From NCBI GenBank assembly GCA_003640385.1, contig RCAB01000429.1, positions 1 through 53,792 of the forward strand: 53,792 bases of DNA. Reading direction: 5' to 3'. Below are positions 23,022 to 35,609 of this stretch, in pieces. Numbering within the stretch: position 1 is the stretch's first letter; the number at the start of each line of letters is the position of its first letter. The notes under the pieces are model-generated. The model saw nothing but the letters and a program-made list of their open reading frames with translations, was not told the DNA's origin and searched no databases. Both the position numbers and the translations under genes were made by a program. Source of the DNA: Setaria digitata (Eukaryota; Nematoda; Chromadorea; Rhabditida; Setariidae).

Positions 23022-25809
23022 GTAAGTTTAAAACGGAATAATTTAGTGCTAAGAAAAAACTGCAATGTTACAATGAAAATTACCATTTCTTTCTGTTGAA
23101 ATGCTTTAACTGAAAATAGTAATTGTAATCATGAATCATGCTAGTTATGAATTCATTGCTATATTATATTAAGTATTAAATTAATAATTCGAAACTTTCT
23201 GTTGTTCATTTCTGAGCAAGTACATGTTTGAGTGTAGCATCTGGTTGGCAATTTCAAATCTTTATTAATTCCGTTATAAACAGTGAAATTATTTTGAAAT
23301 TTGCTTATACAAGAGTGAAAAAAGTTTTGGGAAAATGAAAAACTACAAAATTCGGATTTAAAAAAAAAAAAAAACCAAAAAAAAAAAGACTTAAAATGGA
23401 ATTTTTGTTGGCTATTCGCTAACTTTCACAATCTTCATCATTTATCCTTCATATAACTGAGCTGAAACTAATTAACCAATTGAAGAGCTTCTTTTTTTTT
23501 TGCTAATCAGTACAATGATTGATTTCATCAAAAAACCGAACTTACGTGTTGAAATATATTAATTAAAAACTTGATAAGAAATTTAATTGATAGAAAAATT
23601 TTTTTGTAATATTTACTAGTAAAATTTCAAATGAATTAATTTGCTTCTTGCCAGAAATATGCATGATAAGTAATTGAATATTATTAGCGTTATTTACCAC
23701 ACATTAAAAAACAAAAAAAATAGCAAAAAGAGAAATTATTTAATGCATTAGAACAACGAAGTGATTAAAAAAATTAAATATTGGCAATTTAATAAAATTT
23801 TCTGCACTGTTCACAAAATATTTAAAAAAAAAAAAGTATTTAGTAATAATGTTGCTACTAGCAGTTGCACAAATAAATTCTGCGCACATTTTTGAAAGTA
23901 TTCTTAAAATTTAAAATTTTTGAAATAATTGAAAATCCAAATTATGTTGCTTAATTTTCTTCTGGAATTTAAAAAAAAGGCAAAAAAAAAAACAAAAATG
24001 AAAAAAAAAAACAAAGCACAAAATCTAATTTTACTCGATATTATCAACGAAATTCAATTATGAATGATAATAAAATTTCATTTCTAATTTCTTGTATTAA
24101 TTTAAAATAAAAATTTATTTCGAACTATTACTCTTTCGTTTTTTTTTTTCTTTTGTTAAAATTTCAACAAAGTTTTATTTGCATAAAAAAGAAAAAGAAA
24201 GATATTTCTAATTTCTCTAAATTCTACAAGCAATTTCACACAAACATTTTGCAATCATTTAGTTTTCAGTGCAATTCAGCAATTAATTTACAATACAAAG
24301 GATTTAAAAGCATGAATCACTAGGCATTTATAATGCAAACTACTAAATAAAACGTAGTATGAATTACAAATGTCTAAAATTTATTTTTTGGTTATTAAAA
24401 AAAAAAAAAAAATTATATAAGTCTCAAAGCCTAATTAAAATTCAAAAAAAAAACAATTATAAATCTAAATTAATATAATTGATGCAAAATGATCCAATAA
24501 AACAGTGAAAAAAATTTATTTTCATGAATTTATCGCTTTATTCTTTAAATTTTTGGTGAATTTGAAAAAATTTTTGCTATTTCTAGCATTGTTCTTGTAA
24601 TTTTGAAATAATGATAAATAAAAATTCGGAAATTAATTTAACAATAATAGCTGGAAAAAGTGAAAAATAGCAAGAAGCAGTATGATTATTTGTTCATGCT
24701 AAATTTATCTAGTTATTTTTTTCGTAAATTTTAGAAATTTGAAAAACAGTTTTGGACAATGAAATTTATGGAATTACTTATGCAAATACTTCGCCCTTAA
24801 TATTCTAAAAATTTCGTGCTCTAGTTAAAGTTATATTTTAATTTAATTTTATTCCATTTTTATAATATAATAAATATCTTTTTTTATGACATGTATTAAT
24901 TAATATTTTGTCCTCATTTTTTCCGCAAAATATAATAATAGATAAAGAAATGAAAAATAAAAAAACTAAATCAAACAGGAATGAAAAAAAAAAAAAAAAA
25001 GGAGAGAGAGAGAGAGAGAAAATAAGCTAAGAACGTTAATATGAGTTCTTCGATTTGGTTGTGCTTAATGAAGCTTAGCTAATTTATTAATACAATAAAA
25101 TGCTGATGAAGTTTGACTATCTTCTACTGACACACAATAACAATAATGAAATTAAAGCAAAATCAAATTTCATGCCAGAAAAAAAAAAATAAAAGAAAAT
25201 GAAAAAATCATAATAATAAAATCACGAATGTTTGACACATATGAAAATATTGTGGAAAATAATTTTCAAATTTCTGTTGCTTCCAGACGAAATAATTGTT
25301 TTTTTTTTATTTATTTTAACTTCGTTTGTTTTGTTTTTTCCTTTTCTTTTGTGAAATATTTTTTTGGTCCATTCATCGTTAACTTTCATAATCCACTCCA
25401 TTATGCTTCTGTTCCGCTGCAATTTAATTTGAAATTAATAAGATGTGTACGAAAATGCATGAGAAAGAAAATTTGAAATTTTCACACAGATCACTAAATT
25501 GAATTCGGAAAATTGAAAATTAATTGTGGAGAGCTGGAAAATAATAATGCAAAATAAACATCATTTGTTTAGTTTTTCAATATATTTTCGTTAAACAAAT
25601 TTGTGAAATTTTTTCGCACCATTAAATTATTTTCTGTTGATATTATCAAAAATTCAAAAGCAAAAAAGTTTATCATTTCTAAAATCTAAATAATAAACGA
25701 AAAAATTAATATGACTAGTTAAGACTATCTAAAAAAAAAAAAAAAAAAAAAGAAAACAACGAAAATTTACTTATTACTTCGACTTCACTTAAATCAGTGA
25801 AAGAATAAT

Positions 25810-26100
25810 GCATAGCTCAAAGATTGCATAGAAATTAATTAATTGTTGTTTTAATAAAGTTGCATGAAATTATAATTGATTGTTTTTTTTAATAAAATTG
25901 CATAGCTCAAAGATTGCATAGAAATTAATTAATTGTTGTTTTAATAAAATTGCATTAAATTATAATTGATTGTTTTTTTAATAAAATTTCATGAAATTAG
26001 AAATCATCCGAGTGGAGCAAAATTTTNATTACATTAAATTATAATTGATTGTTTTTTTTAATAAAATTTCATGAAATTAGAAATCATCCGAGTGGAGCAA
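25810..26100. repeat. 90-bp tandem repeat with ~37-bp sub-units; N at 26027
   Basis: Two 90-bp units start at 25810 and 25900 with the word GCATAGCTCAAAGATTGCAT. Within each unit, two similar sub-units of about 36-38 bp begin TTGCAT.(G)AAATTA and end TTTTAATAAA. A third, partial unit runs on to an N at 26027, after which about 75 bases are repeated once more, probably as an assembly overlap. The 90-bp duplication itself is contiguous sequence and probably real. Confidence 0.8.
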
Positions 26101-26479
26101 AATTTTTTATGTCTCATACTTCTTTTATTGATAAATGCTATTTTTTAATTATTTCTTATTACTTACAGAAATTTTAAACTACTACTTTTCCTGCGATTAA
26201 CTTCACTGTAAAATTATTTTTAATTCTTAACTGACTTAAGAGAATTCATTAATAGAGCATTGAAAAAAATAATCATATTGTTCAAAAGAGGAATTTAATA
26301 CCACTTCTGTTGATCAGTGATCGAAATATTCGTTTTCTCCTTCGAGATCAATTCCAAATCAATTTTTATCATACTTATGATCATACCATTTAAACAAACC
26401 TAAATTTATGCTGAATTAGATACAATCTGCAAGCCGTTAAAATTCAATAGCAAAAAAATTGTTTTTCGTTCTTCAAAAA

Positions 26480-26742
26480 TTTAATCAAATTGTTTAATAA
26501 TAACTTTACATTTTGCAACTGTAATAATAAAAAAAATAAATTCTTAAAAAATTAGATTGACAATACCTTATACTTCAAAATTATGGCAAGGAAATTATTA
26601 TCAGAAAATTCAATCAAATCAAATTGTTTAATAATACTTTACATTTTGCAAATGCAACAGTAAATGATAAATTCTTTCTTAAAGATATAATTAATAGCAT
26701 TTTATACTTTAAAATTCTGACAATGAAATTATTGTCAGTTGT
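26480..26742. repeat. Imperfect ~134-bp tandem duplication
   Basis: Two copies begin near 26480 and 26614. Matching blocks in order are TCAAATTGTTTAATAAT, CTTTACATTTTGCAA, ATAAATTCTT, TTATACTT.AAAATT and GAAATTATT.TCAG. No N separates them. Confidence 0.8.
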
Positions 26743-26898
26743 CAGAAGAGTTTTTCTATTTTTTTGATGAAAAAGATTGAGAATTTTTAGAAAAAAAAAA
26801 AAAAAAAAATGTCAATAAATGTCGCTTGTGCATAAAAGCATTGATAATAAAATGTATTGTAATTTGTGATTTTTCTTTTTTCTTTTTTTTTAAAACAG

Positions 26899-27296
26899 AT
26901 TGTTTGCTATTAGTGTCATACGTTGTTTACGTTTAGATGAAAATTTTTTCCAAAATATCAACAGCAAAATGATCATCGATAATAGGGATCCAATGAATAG
27001 GTATGAAATTTAACAAAAAAAAAAAAAGAAAAAAGCTAAATTAAATTTACAATTAATATACCTACATTAATGAAATATGAGAAAGAAATAAGAAATGAAG
27101 GAAATTTTTGATTTTTTATGTGAAATTAAATTTTTATCTTTTCATTTTCAGTAGAGAAATCATAAATCAGGATAGAAAAACCACAAAACAGGATTTAATC
27201 TTACTAGAAATAAAAATTTACATAATAATAGTAACAATAAAAAATGAAATTTTCAGTCATATGTTCATGTGCCTTGAAATTTTTATCCCTTTTTAA
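26899..27296 (+). CDS. Two 3'-terminal coding exons, unidentified gene
   Basis: I do not recognise the product. The first exon, 26899-27000, follows an AAAACAG acceptor and needs two bases from a preceding exon. It reads 33 codons starting LFAISVIRCLRLDENF and ending DPMN, then AG. A GTATGA donor follows. The second exon, 27152-27296, follows TTTTCAG, completes the split codon as Ser and reads REIINQDRKTTKQDLILLEI, then an Ile-rich stretch, to TAA at 27294-27296. The matching phase across a 151-nt intron with good junctions is the main support. No upstream exon with a start codon could be assigned, so the gene is partial here. The tail is A+T-rich and could be an extended frame. Confidence 0.45.
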
Positions 27297-28914
27297 TTAA
27301 TCATTTTATAAAGTGTGCTAAAGGAATGAAAAGAATGAAAGTTCCTTTTCTTTCAAAATTATTATTACTTTCTAATAAAATAAAATTCATTTATTACTTT
27401 ACATTTATTAAAAAAAAACATTAGTGATATTATCAGCGACAAAGATAAAATTATATTGTTCCTTTGGACAAATAGCACTTTTTTCTCTGATCATTTTTAT
27501 CAATGACTATAGGACTGATTAGCAAAAAGACATAGCTACTGTTACACATGATAAAGTGTAGAAAGACAAGACTTTGTGATAATACATCGATTCTAACAAG
27601 ACAAGTTAATTAACAGCTTAATTAGCAGCATTAACGGTGACTTAAATAAGCAGCACAAGACATACAATACAACAAATCCGAATAACTCTAACTTGAGAAT
27701 ACAGTCCTCAAATTCATAAAAAGTGCAGTGGGAAGATTATCGTGAAAATATATTCGTGTTTTTGACTAATGACACTTATTAACTCATTAGTCGCATTAGA
27801 AGGATGATATAGTAATTTAAATAATTATAATATTGGAAAGATAACAGATTGCTTGAAAAATCTCAATTAGGAAGTTGTTAAGTGTGACTGGATAGTTTTA
27901 ATATAAAATAATGCCGGCAAGATTATTGATAATATGTGTGATAAAATAAAAATAATACAATATTATCATAATACTCTTGTATAGATACAAGTTGCTTAAT
28001 TAGAAGCTCAGCTAATGATAATTAATGAATAATATTATAGTAAGCATGAATAATTTGTGATCAAAAATATTAACCTTGCAAACTTAATTTTTAATTTCGA
28101 TATTTTAGAGGGAAATTGATTAAAAAAAAGAAATTCATTTGGTTCAAAATTGAAAGAGATGAGAAAAAAAAAATGATTTTAAAATTGAAATATTACAAAA
28201 TTTGAAGAATTATTCAATAACATTTTGTAAATTGTAAACAAATGTAATGGAAGGAAGTTAAGTTGGAATGAATAATTTATTAACTAAAATAAAATGTTCA
28301 CTTGACAAATTTCTTTTTTTTGCTTTCACTTTTCTTTTAACGATTGATTTCTTTAGTATTCGAAGAATAAAAAAAAAAAAAAAAAAAAAAAACTTTAATT
28401 TCTCTGATTGAATTTATCAAACTAAAAATGAAATGAAAGGAAGGAAGGGAGAGAGAGAGAGAGAGAAAAAAAACTGAAAATGTCACATCTCTTTTTAATT
28501 AAAAGTTAATTGATCTTTATACTTTCGGAAATAATCCATAAAACTTTACAGTATGTGAGCAAATTTGAGAAAAGAAAAGCACAAAAAAAAAAATCACATG
28601 ATCGGATAAATGTAATAAATTAATAAAAAAAAAAAAAAACAAACAAAAAGAGAGAAAAAGAAAGAAGGAGAAATTGTAGAGATGAATTAAAAATTATTTC
28701 TGTGAAAATTTCAAAAAGAGAAAATGAAAAAAAATATATAAAAAAGGAAAAATATTTGAGAAATAATAATCATCTAATGAATAAATAACGACCATATTAC
28801 AAGATAGGATTGCTTTGAGAAATTGCAATAATTGAAATTCACAATCGTCATAATGGTCCTTAACAAATGTGTTATTGCTGATTGGTAAAACACTTCGTCA
28901 TTTTTGTTTGATAA

Positions 28915-29400
28915 ATTATATTATTGTTATTATTAACTAAATTATTTCCTTGTTATTGTTTACTAAAGTTTTATTCAGATCATTGCTTGCCAATTATGTT
29001 GTTATTGTTTGTTAAATTCTCTTCTGTTATTGTTGCAATTAATTTGATGTTAGCGCTTAGTAATCTCTGCCACAACTACCATTGTTCTAATAAGTCCTAT
29101 TGTTTTATCATTGCCAATTTAATTGTTTTAGCATTCAGATTACATCGCTATTAGCGGTAATTTAAGCTATAACACTATTGTTAATTGTTAAATTATACTT
29201 TTGTTATTATTCATTAATTCATTTTATTCCAAGTTTGTTAAACCACAGTGCTATTTTTGCTCAGTTAATTACATTGCTGTTACTGTTCATCAAGTTGTTG
29301 TTGTTTAATTACTAATTAAATGTTGTATTGCAATTGTTTACTGAATTATGGCGTTATTATTGTTTTAGTAAGTGATATTACCAGTATTATTTATCATTAA
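28915..29400. repeat. Decayed TTATTGTT-type repeat
   Basis: Many near-copies of TGTTATTGTTTACTAAATT-like words occur at irregular spacing, such as TTGTTATTGTTTACTAAA, GTTGTTATTGTTTGTTAAAT and GTATTGCAATTGTTTACTGA. The 76-aa Leu-rich frame at 28924-29154 is a consequence of the repeat. Confidence 0.5.
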
Positions 29401-29542
29401 ACGATCAATTGTGGAAGCAATCGCACGATAACATACTGTTATGAATAAAAATCTATGCAATTCACGCTTTTAATTTCAATTTCAATACCGAAATTCTATT
29501 TTATTAGATATGAACACTGAGAATTTCATAGGGCTTATTAGA

Positions 29543-29880
29543 CCTATAATGATAGGTTGATCAAATTACAGGCTAGTCATTGATCGGGAAAGTGGAAAAG
29601 TTTGAGCTAATCNTTATTAGATTAGATCAAATTACAGGCTAGTCATTGATCGGGAAAGTGGAAAAGTTTGAGCTAATCTTAATTNCTATAATGATAGGTT
29701 GATCAAATTACAGGCTAGTCATTGATCGGGAAAGTGGAAAAGTTTGAGCTAATCTTAATTAGTAGATTTACGGACTACTCACTGTTCGGAAAAGTGAAGA
29801 AGTTTAGGCTAATCTTATGAACCACTCGCTGTATGAGAAATTGACTAAGCTTAAGCTAGTCTTAAATATGATGCAATTTA
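29543..29880. repeat. Tandem repeat array (55-70 bp unit) with two Ns
   Basis: The block GATCAAATTACAGGCTAGTC ... AGTTTGAGCTAATC occurs three times almost exactly, separated by Ns at 29613 and 29685. Two diverged copies follow without gaps: TTTACGGACTACTCACTGTT...TTTAGGCTAATCTTA, then ACCACTCGCTG...CTTAAGCTAGTCTTA. The contiguous diverged copies show that a real array exists; the exact copies may include assembly overlap. Confidence 0.75.
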
Positions 29881-31238
29881 TGACAGAATCATTTCCGGTT
29901 GCTACATAATATCGGAATACCAAAACATGAGGTAGCACAGCGTAAAAATGAATCTCAATAACTATAATTTCGTATTGTTAGATTTGACTAAAGATTTTCT
30001 AGAAAAAAAAAAAGAGTATTTTGGGCATTTGAAGTTAATTGTACAAAACCTTTTAACTGAACAGTGTATTTGTATATTTATTATTTAGATAATTTTCAAT
30101 TTAATAATAAGTTTCTTTTTTGATAATAAACGTTTCAAATCTAATAATTCCTTTTTATAGAAAATAAGATTAGCATATAAATGAATTTCATTTATTCATC
30201 ATATAGAATTAAAACCATTTCATATTTCAGTTTTAAGCTTAAATAAATTTTTTTTTAAAAATTTTATTAGTGACAAATAATTTTTTTTAAATTTTATTAA
30301 TGACAAATAACTGGAATTCATATTTTGAGAAAATGAAATCTCAACATTTACATTTTCTATAACAACACAAAAAAAACCGAAAAAAAAACGTTTCAGCATT
30401 ATAAAAGAATTCTTTACTGAAATTATATTCAATAAATTTATTGAAACATTTTCAAAAACCGAAAGCGACCTAAATAGCGGAAAATTCAACCAAAAATAAT
30501 TGTATATGAAATTAATTTCAAAATAATGAAATTAATTAAATTGGAAGCAAGAATTGTACATTGTACCCCTAAAAACCACACATGGGCCGCATTTTTATAA
30601 ACAATGTTCCGCGTGGAATCTTCGGAATCTTTTTTTCGGTGGTCTTTTTCTTCCCGAAAGTGTTTTTAAAGATTTTATTTATTTAATTTTATATGAAAAA
30701 CTAGGAATAGCTTCTAACAATATCATTTCTTTTTTTGACAAAATTCCGCTATATATCACGAGAAATTTGTATATGTCATTAACTAATGTATTGAGGTGTT
30801 AATGATGTTAATTAGATCAGTACATTTATAATCATCATCATCGTTATCCTTATGGTTAATTTTATTCATCGCATTTACGTTATGAAAAGAACATTACCAG
30901 TTGATGTATTAGATGGCTGTATGTTGATGTCAATAGATGCTAACCATTAGAAATTAATGAATATGTGCTAATCATCATGATAGCAGTGTTTGTATTGGTA
31001 CTGAAAGCTAATATGAATATAGTGCATGAAGCTTCAAGGTACTTGTTATTCTTATTAAACTTTGACTTGAATACGTAAATAGAATAAGCAAAATATGACG
31101 ATAAGTGTCGTTGTTATTGTAGTGGAAATGACGTAGTTGTAGGAGAAATGTGAGGCGTGCTTGTATGATATATCATTTTATGAAAACCATTTGGCTTAAT
31201 TTATATCCATTGAATGTATTTTTGAGGTCAATTACAGT

Positions 31239-34133
31239 ATGACGGACCCAAGTTGGGGTTGGACTGATGATAATAACCGTAATGCGAGCTACAGTACAGA
31301 TCAGATGTGGCAGCAAAGCAATGAGCTGTGGAATAATCAAGGAGGAACTTACAGGTTAAGCAAACTAATTTTTAATCTGCTAATTCTACGAGATATTTGA
31401 AATTCGTTGATGTTCTTGTTGATAACTCCATTCTTCCGTTTTTTTTTTTTTTTTTTTTTTTTTTAAGCAGAAATGCTATATTTTCCATTTGAAGTATTTT
31501 GAACTCTCTAGTTTTGTTTAAGTTTTTTTTTCCGAAATAATAACTTTGATAGATCGGGATTTCTCAAACATTCTATGTATTATAGTCGCATTAATTTGAT
31601 TTGTTTTTGGAGCATACTAATACAGGATCTTAGTAGTACTTGGATTTTAGTATATAGCTGTGAAACTTTGGAATTGCTGAAGTTTCGTTTTTTTTGTATG
31701 GTCATTATTTCAGCGGTCAGTCTACTACAGCGATTCCGTCGAATAGGGTTTACAATGAGTACTACGATCAACAGACAACTAATTTTGGAGTACCATCGCA
31801 ACAGATGATACCTGATTACTATTCCCAAATGAATCAAAAACAGTCATTTGGAATAGGATCTCAAAGTTGGTCTCTCGTTCAGATTAATTAACGAATATGT
31901 TATCAGTAGTGAATTTAAAATTTGGAGGATTATGTTTCTCCTGGAACAAATTTCTTCCCACTTATTTAAGTATAAAGTAGAATTTTGACTTAGCCACAGA
32001 CTGTCGAGTTTTATGACAATTTTGTTATTTCTAAATTTCTTTTCTTTATTCATTTCATTTTCATTTTACTTGAGTACATATATTTTAGACTCATATGATG
32101 TTGGTAGTCTACCATCGTTTACGGAACAGTTTATGTCAGATCCAATGCTGAATGCTGCAAAACAAATTGGTGGTCAATTCGCTTCAGAACAGAAGGAGAG
32201 GGTGTCTGCTTCATCAATTGACATTTTTTTAATTTAATACTGCGTTGACTCCCTTATCATAAAACCCTCATATCAAATGACTGATATTAAAAGTAATACC
32301 AAATATTAAAAGTAAGACCTAATTTGGAATCAGTTTTTAAGAAACTGATTTTTATAGAAATTATTTATTGGCTAAAACTAATTTCCTTATGATGAATTTC
32401 AGTTAACGAAATATTTGTCTGCTTTCCAACTGAAGTATTATTTTGCTGTGAATAATGCATATGTTGGCAAGAAACTGGCCCTCTTATTGTTTCCTTTTTT
32501 TCATCGGGTAAGTTTTTGCATGTCATACTTGTTCACGTGCTTTATATCCTAAAGTGCAACTTCAAATTAATTTTAGGATTGGGTCGTCCGGTATGATTCC
32601 TCGGATTCACCAGTACCTCCGCGATCAGATGTCAATGCACCTGATTTATATATTCCGTTAATGGCTTACGTAACTTATATTCTTGTCTCTGGATTTGTCC
32701 TAGGAACGCAAAAAAGGTAAATTATCTCATACATAGTTTGTTTTGGCAGGAAATTGCATTATTAGAAGAGTATTATTTTTCAGATTTACCCCTGAACAGC
32801 TGGGCATAATCACAACGAATGCATTAGCATATCTTGTTTTTGAGAATTTAATTATTGTTATAACGAGGTATATTATGAATATAACACAGTCGCTCACATT
32901 TTGGCATTCGCTTGCTTACAGTGGCTATAAATTCATCGGGTAATATCTTTATAATATTTTCTAGTGAAGTAGATAAACTATCAAGCAATATCCATAGTTG
33001 AATTATTGGCAGATATAATATAATATGCGCTGTTGATGTTATTAGAAATGATTAAGAGTGGGAGAAAAAAGCATTCTGTTGGTGATAGGATAAAAAGCTA
33101 TTTTACTACTGAGATAAAATCAAAAAGTTTCCTTAAAGAATGGTGAAAGAATTCAAATTAATCTACTAAATCTGATCAGCGTCCGAATTATTGTGTTCGA
33201 CTTTTTTATCCCTTTATTGCTCTTTCAGGATGAACGTTTGCTTATTGGCCTTTGTACTAGGTGGTAAAGCATTTTATTATTGGGTTCTGGTATATATGTC
33301 CTTTGCAGTTGTTTTTTTTCTGGTATGTTTCTTTAGCTTATTGTTGTACAAAAGAATTGCCTAGAGTCTAGACGCTAATTTTACACTGCTTTTGAGTTTT
33401 AAGGAGAGTAAAGTTAAATAATTAGTCACCTGTCTTTTTTTACGCTTTCATTTGCTTCAAAAATCATAATTATTTCGCTTTCCAATATAATGCATAGGAT
33501 GATCGATATAAATCCTCTTCCATTACAGCTTAGTCAACAGCAAAACTTAAGAATAAAATTTTTCTCCTTACCGGTTTAAATTGTTACGATTATATTGAAG
33601 TCGGAACGAATTCATTGTATTTTTTTTTTAAATCAAACTCCACTTTCATTTAAGCTACGAACGGTGAAGACTTTTTTATTGGACGTGCAAAATACTTACA
33701 GTGAGTATGGCGGAAAAAAGCGTAAAATATATTTGATGCTATTTATAGCATTCACACAACCATTTCTGATGTGGTGGTTGACCAGGTTATCCATCAGTCC
33801 TTTTTTCTTCAATTATTTTAGTAATAAAATTACGAATAAAATGGGTCTTTCATTTTGTTCCAAATATTTATCATCTTTCTATTTCCATGCTGAGTATGAA
33901 AGGTGCAACAGTAAACTAGTCGTTTGGGTTTTATGCAGAATTTGCAGAAGAAAATCCGCTTTTATAAATATCAATGCTTTTACAGTTCTGTGACCAACTA
34001 TACGCCAGGGAAAATGGATTTAGCTCAACTTGCATTGTCTGGTATGGGACTGAGTGGAGCAGCAAGTAAAGGACAAGTCCCACTAATGCCGAATGGTGAA
34101 GTTGACTATGAAGCATTACTAAAAATGCCTTAA
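31239..34133 (+). CDS. yif-1: YIF1 homologue, ER-Golgi transport membrane protein
   Basis: YIF1 is a multi-pass membrane protein that pairs with YIP1-family proteins and works in COPII vesicle and Golgi traffic. Nine exons in consistent phase: 31239-31354, 31714-31865, 32089-32201, 32403-32507, 32577-32716, 32784-32939, 33229-33322, 33655-33785 and 33986-34133, giving 384 aa. Residues 1-105 are hydrophilic, rich in Gln, Asn, Tyr and Ser. Family hallmarks follow: [39 protein letters not shown], then [20 protein letters not shown] and FTPEQLG. About five membrane segments lie near residues 187-206, 215-236, 250-270, 275-296 and 317-335, and the last ends QPFLMWWLT. The protein is longer than human YIF1A/B (about 293 and 314 aa) because of a longer N-terminus and a C-terminal tail of about 49 residues after the last membrane segment. 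A likely splice acceptor (AATTACAG) ends two bases before the ATG. AATAAA at 34531-34536 may mark the 3' end. The family call is secure; the symbol is by homology. Confidence 0.95.
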
Positions 34134-35574
34134 TTTTTTTCTTCGGATTTTCGCTCGCTGAAGTTGATGAGTTTGACTGTAATGATATTAAAGTCGTTTT
34201 AGAAGCTGTTAAAAGAATGCTGTTTTGGAGTACCAATAATAACTAATGGAAATAACTAATAATAGTAAAGGTTTTTTTTTTCTCTAAGATCGTCTTGAAA
34301 TTTAATATTCCGGTTTTATACCTTTCCGAAATATTGTTTGTTGAATTCCCTCTGTTTTCTTGTGTATTCATTTCTCTTTGTACTTCTTATAGTTTTTTCT
34401 TTTTTTTTTTTTTTTTTAATGGCTCATTATCGTAAAAAGATGTAAAAAGTTAAAAAATTTTCAAGAAGTTTCTTGGTTATGGCGTTATGGCTGCTTCATG
34501 GAATTTGGTCGTTTATTTTCTTTCATTAATAATAAAAAATATTTGCAATGTTTCACATTTACATTTTGTTTGATTAGGCAGTGATAGAAATTTCATGTTC
34601 GGTTAAACTGTGTATTTTTTTATTTTTAATTCTATTTTCTGTTGCTTATGTTAATTACATTTTGCGGTGTCTTTCATCTTTTGAGCATGCCGGGATGGCT
34701 GTGAAGGGAAAAGGAGGCGGCTTATTGATGGTGGAGGGAAAATGAGTGCTGAACATTAATTAAAATACATTTCAGATTAAATCTTAAATTCTCAAGAAGC
34801 TGGTAGTTAAGCTTAAATTGCTTATTAAATCCAATTATTCGCTGCATTTTATTAAATGTGTTTATCTGACATAGATGATGTAATGTTTCAAGTTCAGTGT
34901 TTCTTCACTTTAACAGGTCTACGTGCAACGGCAGATCAGAAATATTCAAATTGTTTAAGTTTTAATTAATTTCGACTTCTCCAATGCTTTATTGGTTCGT
35001 GATTTGTACATGAATTTTGCTGTAAATTAAAGTCAAACTCCAACTTTACTTTTGGTGGAAAATTTTCCTCTTTTCGGGATTTTTTTTTTCGATAAATTTT
35101 CTGTTGAATTCTCGGTCAAGTCCTTATTGTTGACGGTAACAACATTGTGAAGCGTTTTATTGTTCATCATTATGTTTAAATATAATTCCATTAATTTCCT
35201 AATGTTACTGAATAAAATTTATAAGTATCGTTCATGTTATAATGGTATCATTTGTTGGCTTTTGAAACCGAGATTAACAGGCTTATTTATTGTTATGTAT
35301 AGGTTTAAAATTTTGTCACCATAAAACGCTTTGTTACTAATCAGAAAATCACATACTGTACAATTTATAGTTACTTTGAATACAGTTAGCGGGGATGGTT
35401 TAATCTGTTAGTCGGATTCCGTATATATATTTGACAGATTTGTTAGTTTCTGTACTATTACTTTTGCAAAGAACGATAAGTTGAGTGAATTTTCAATCCT
35501 TATTGCTGATGCTTAAGCCATTCTAGAAATAAAAGTGATAAAAGTGATCCTTTATCATAACTATTCCACAGTTT

Positions 35575-35609
<35 letters not shown>

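Larger units (their letters stand above)
21620..26898. other. Gene-poor region with repeats
   Basis: No complete gene is visible. It contains an exon-like 54-nt segment at 22968-23021, a (GA)n tract at 25002-25019, a nested repeat at 25810-26100 and a 134-bp tandem duplication at 26480-26742. A frame of 82 aa at 25228-25476 is Phe-rich and not convincing. Confidence 0.55.
27297..31238. other. Intergenic region upstream of the YIF1 gene
   Basis: No coding exon is supportable. It holds a 9-bp inverted repeat (GACTAATGA at 27764-27772 and TCATTAGTC at 27784-27792), decayed TTATTGTT-type repeats at 28915-29400, and a 55-70-bp repeat array with two Ns at 29543-29880. A more G+C-rich patch at 30560-30660 carries a 34-codon hydrophobic frame that I do not call as a gene. 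Confidence 0.6.

Noticed and set aside
25228..25476. 82-aa plus-strand frame with Cys/Arg end
   Set aside because: The middle is a Phe-rich translation of T runs; there is no acceptor in phase with the exons at 26899.
28924..29154. 76-aa Leu-rich plus-strand frame
   Set aside because: It lies wholly within decayed TTATTGTT repeats, which encode Leu, Leu, Phe in this frame.
30554..30802. 82-aa plus-strand frame and a 34-codon frame (ATGGGCCGC start) in a more G+C-rich patch
   Set aside because: Neither shows a family motif or a donor in phase with the YIF1 first exon; chance cannot be excluded.
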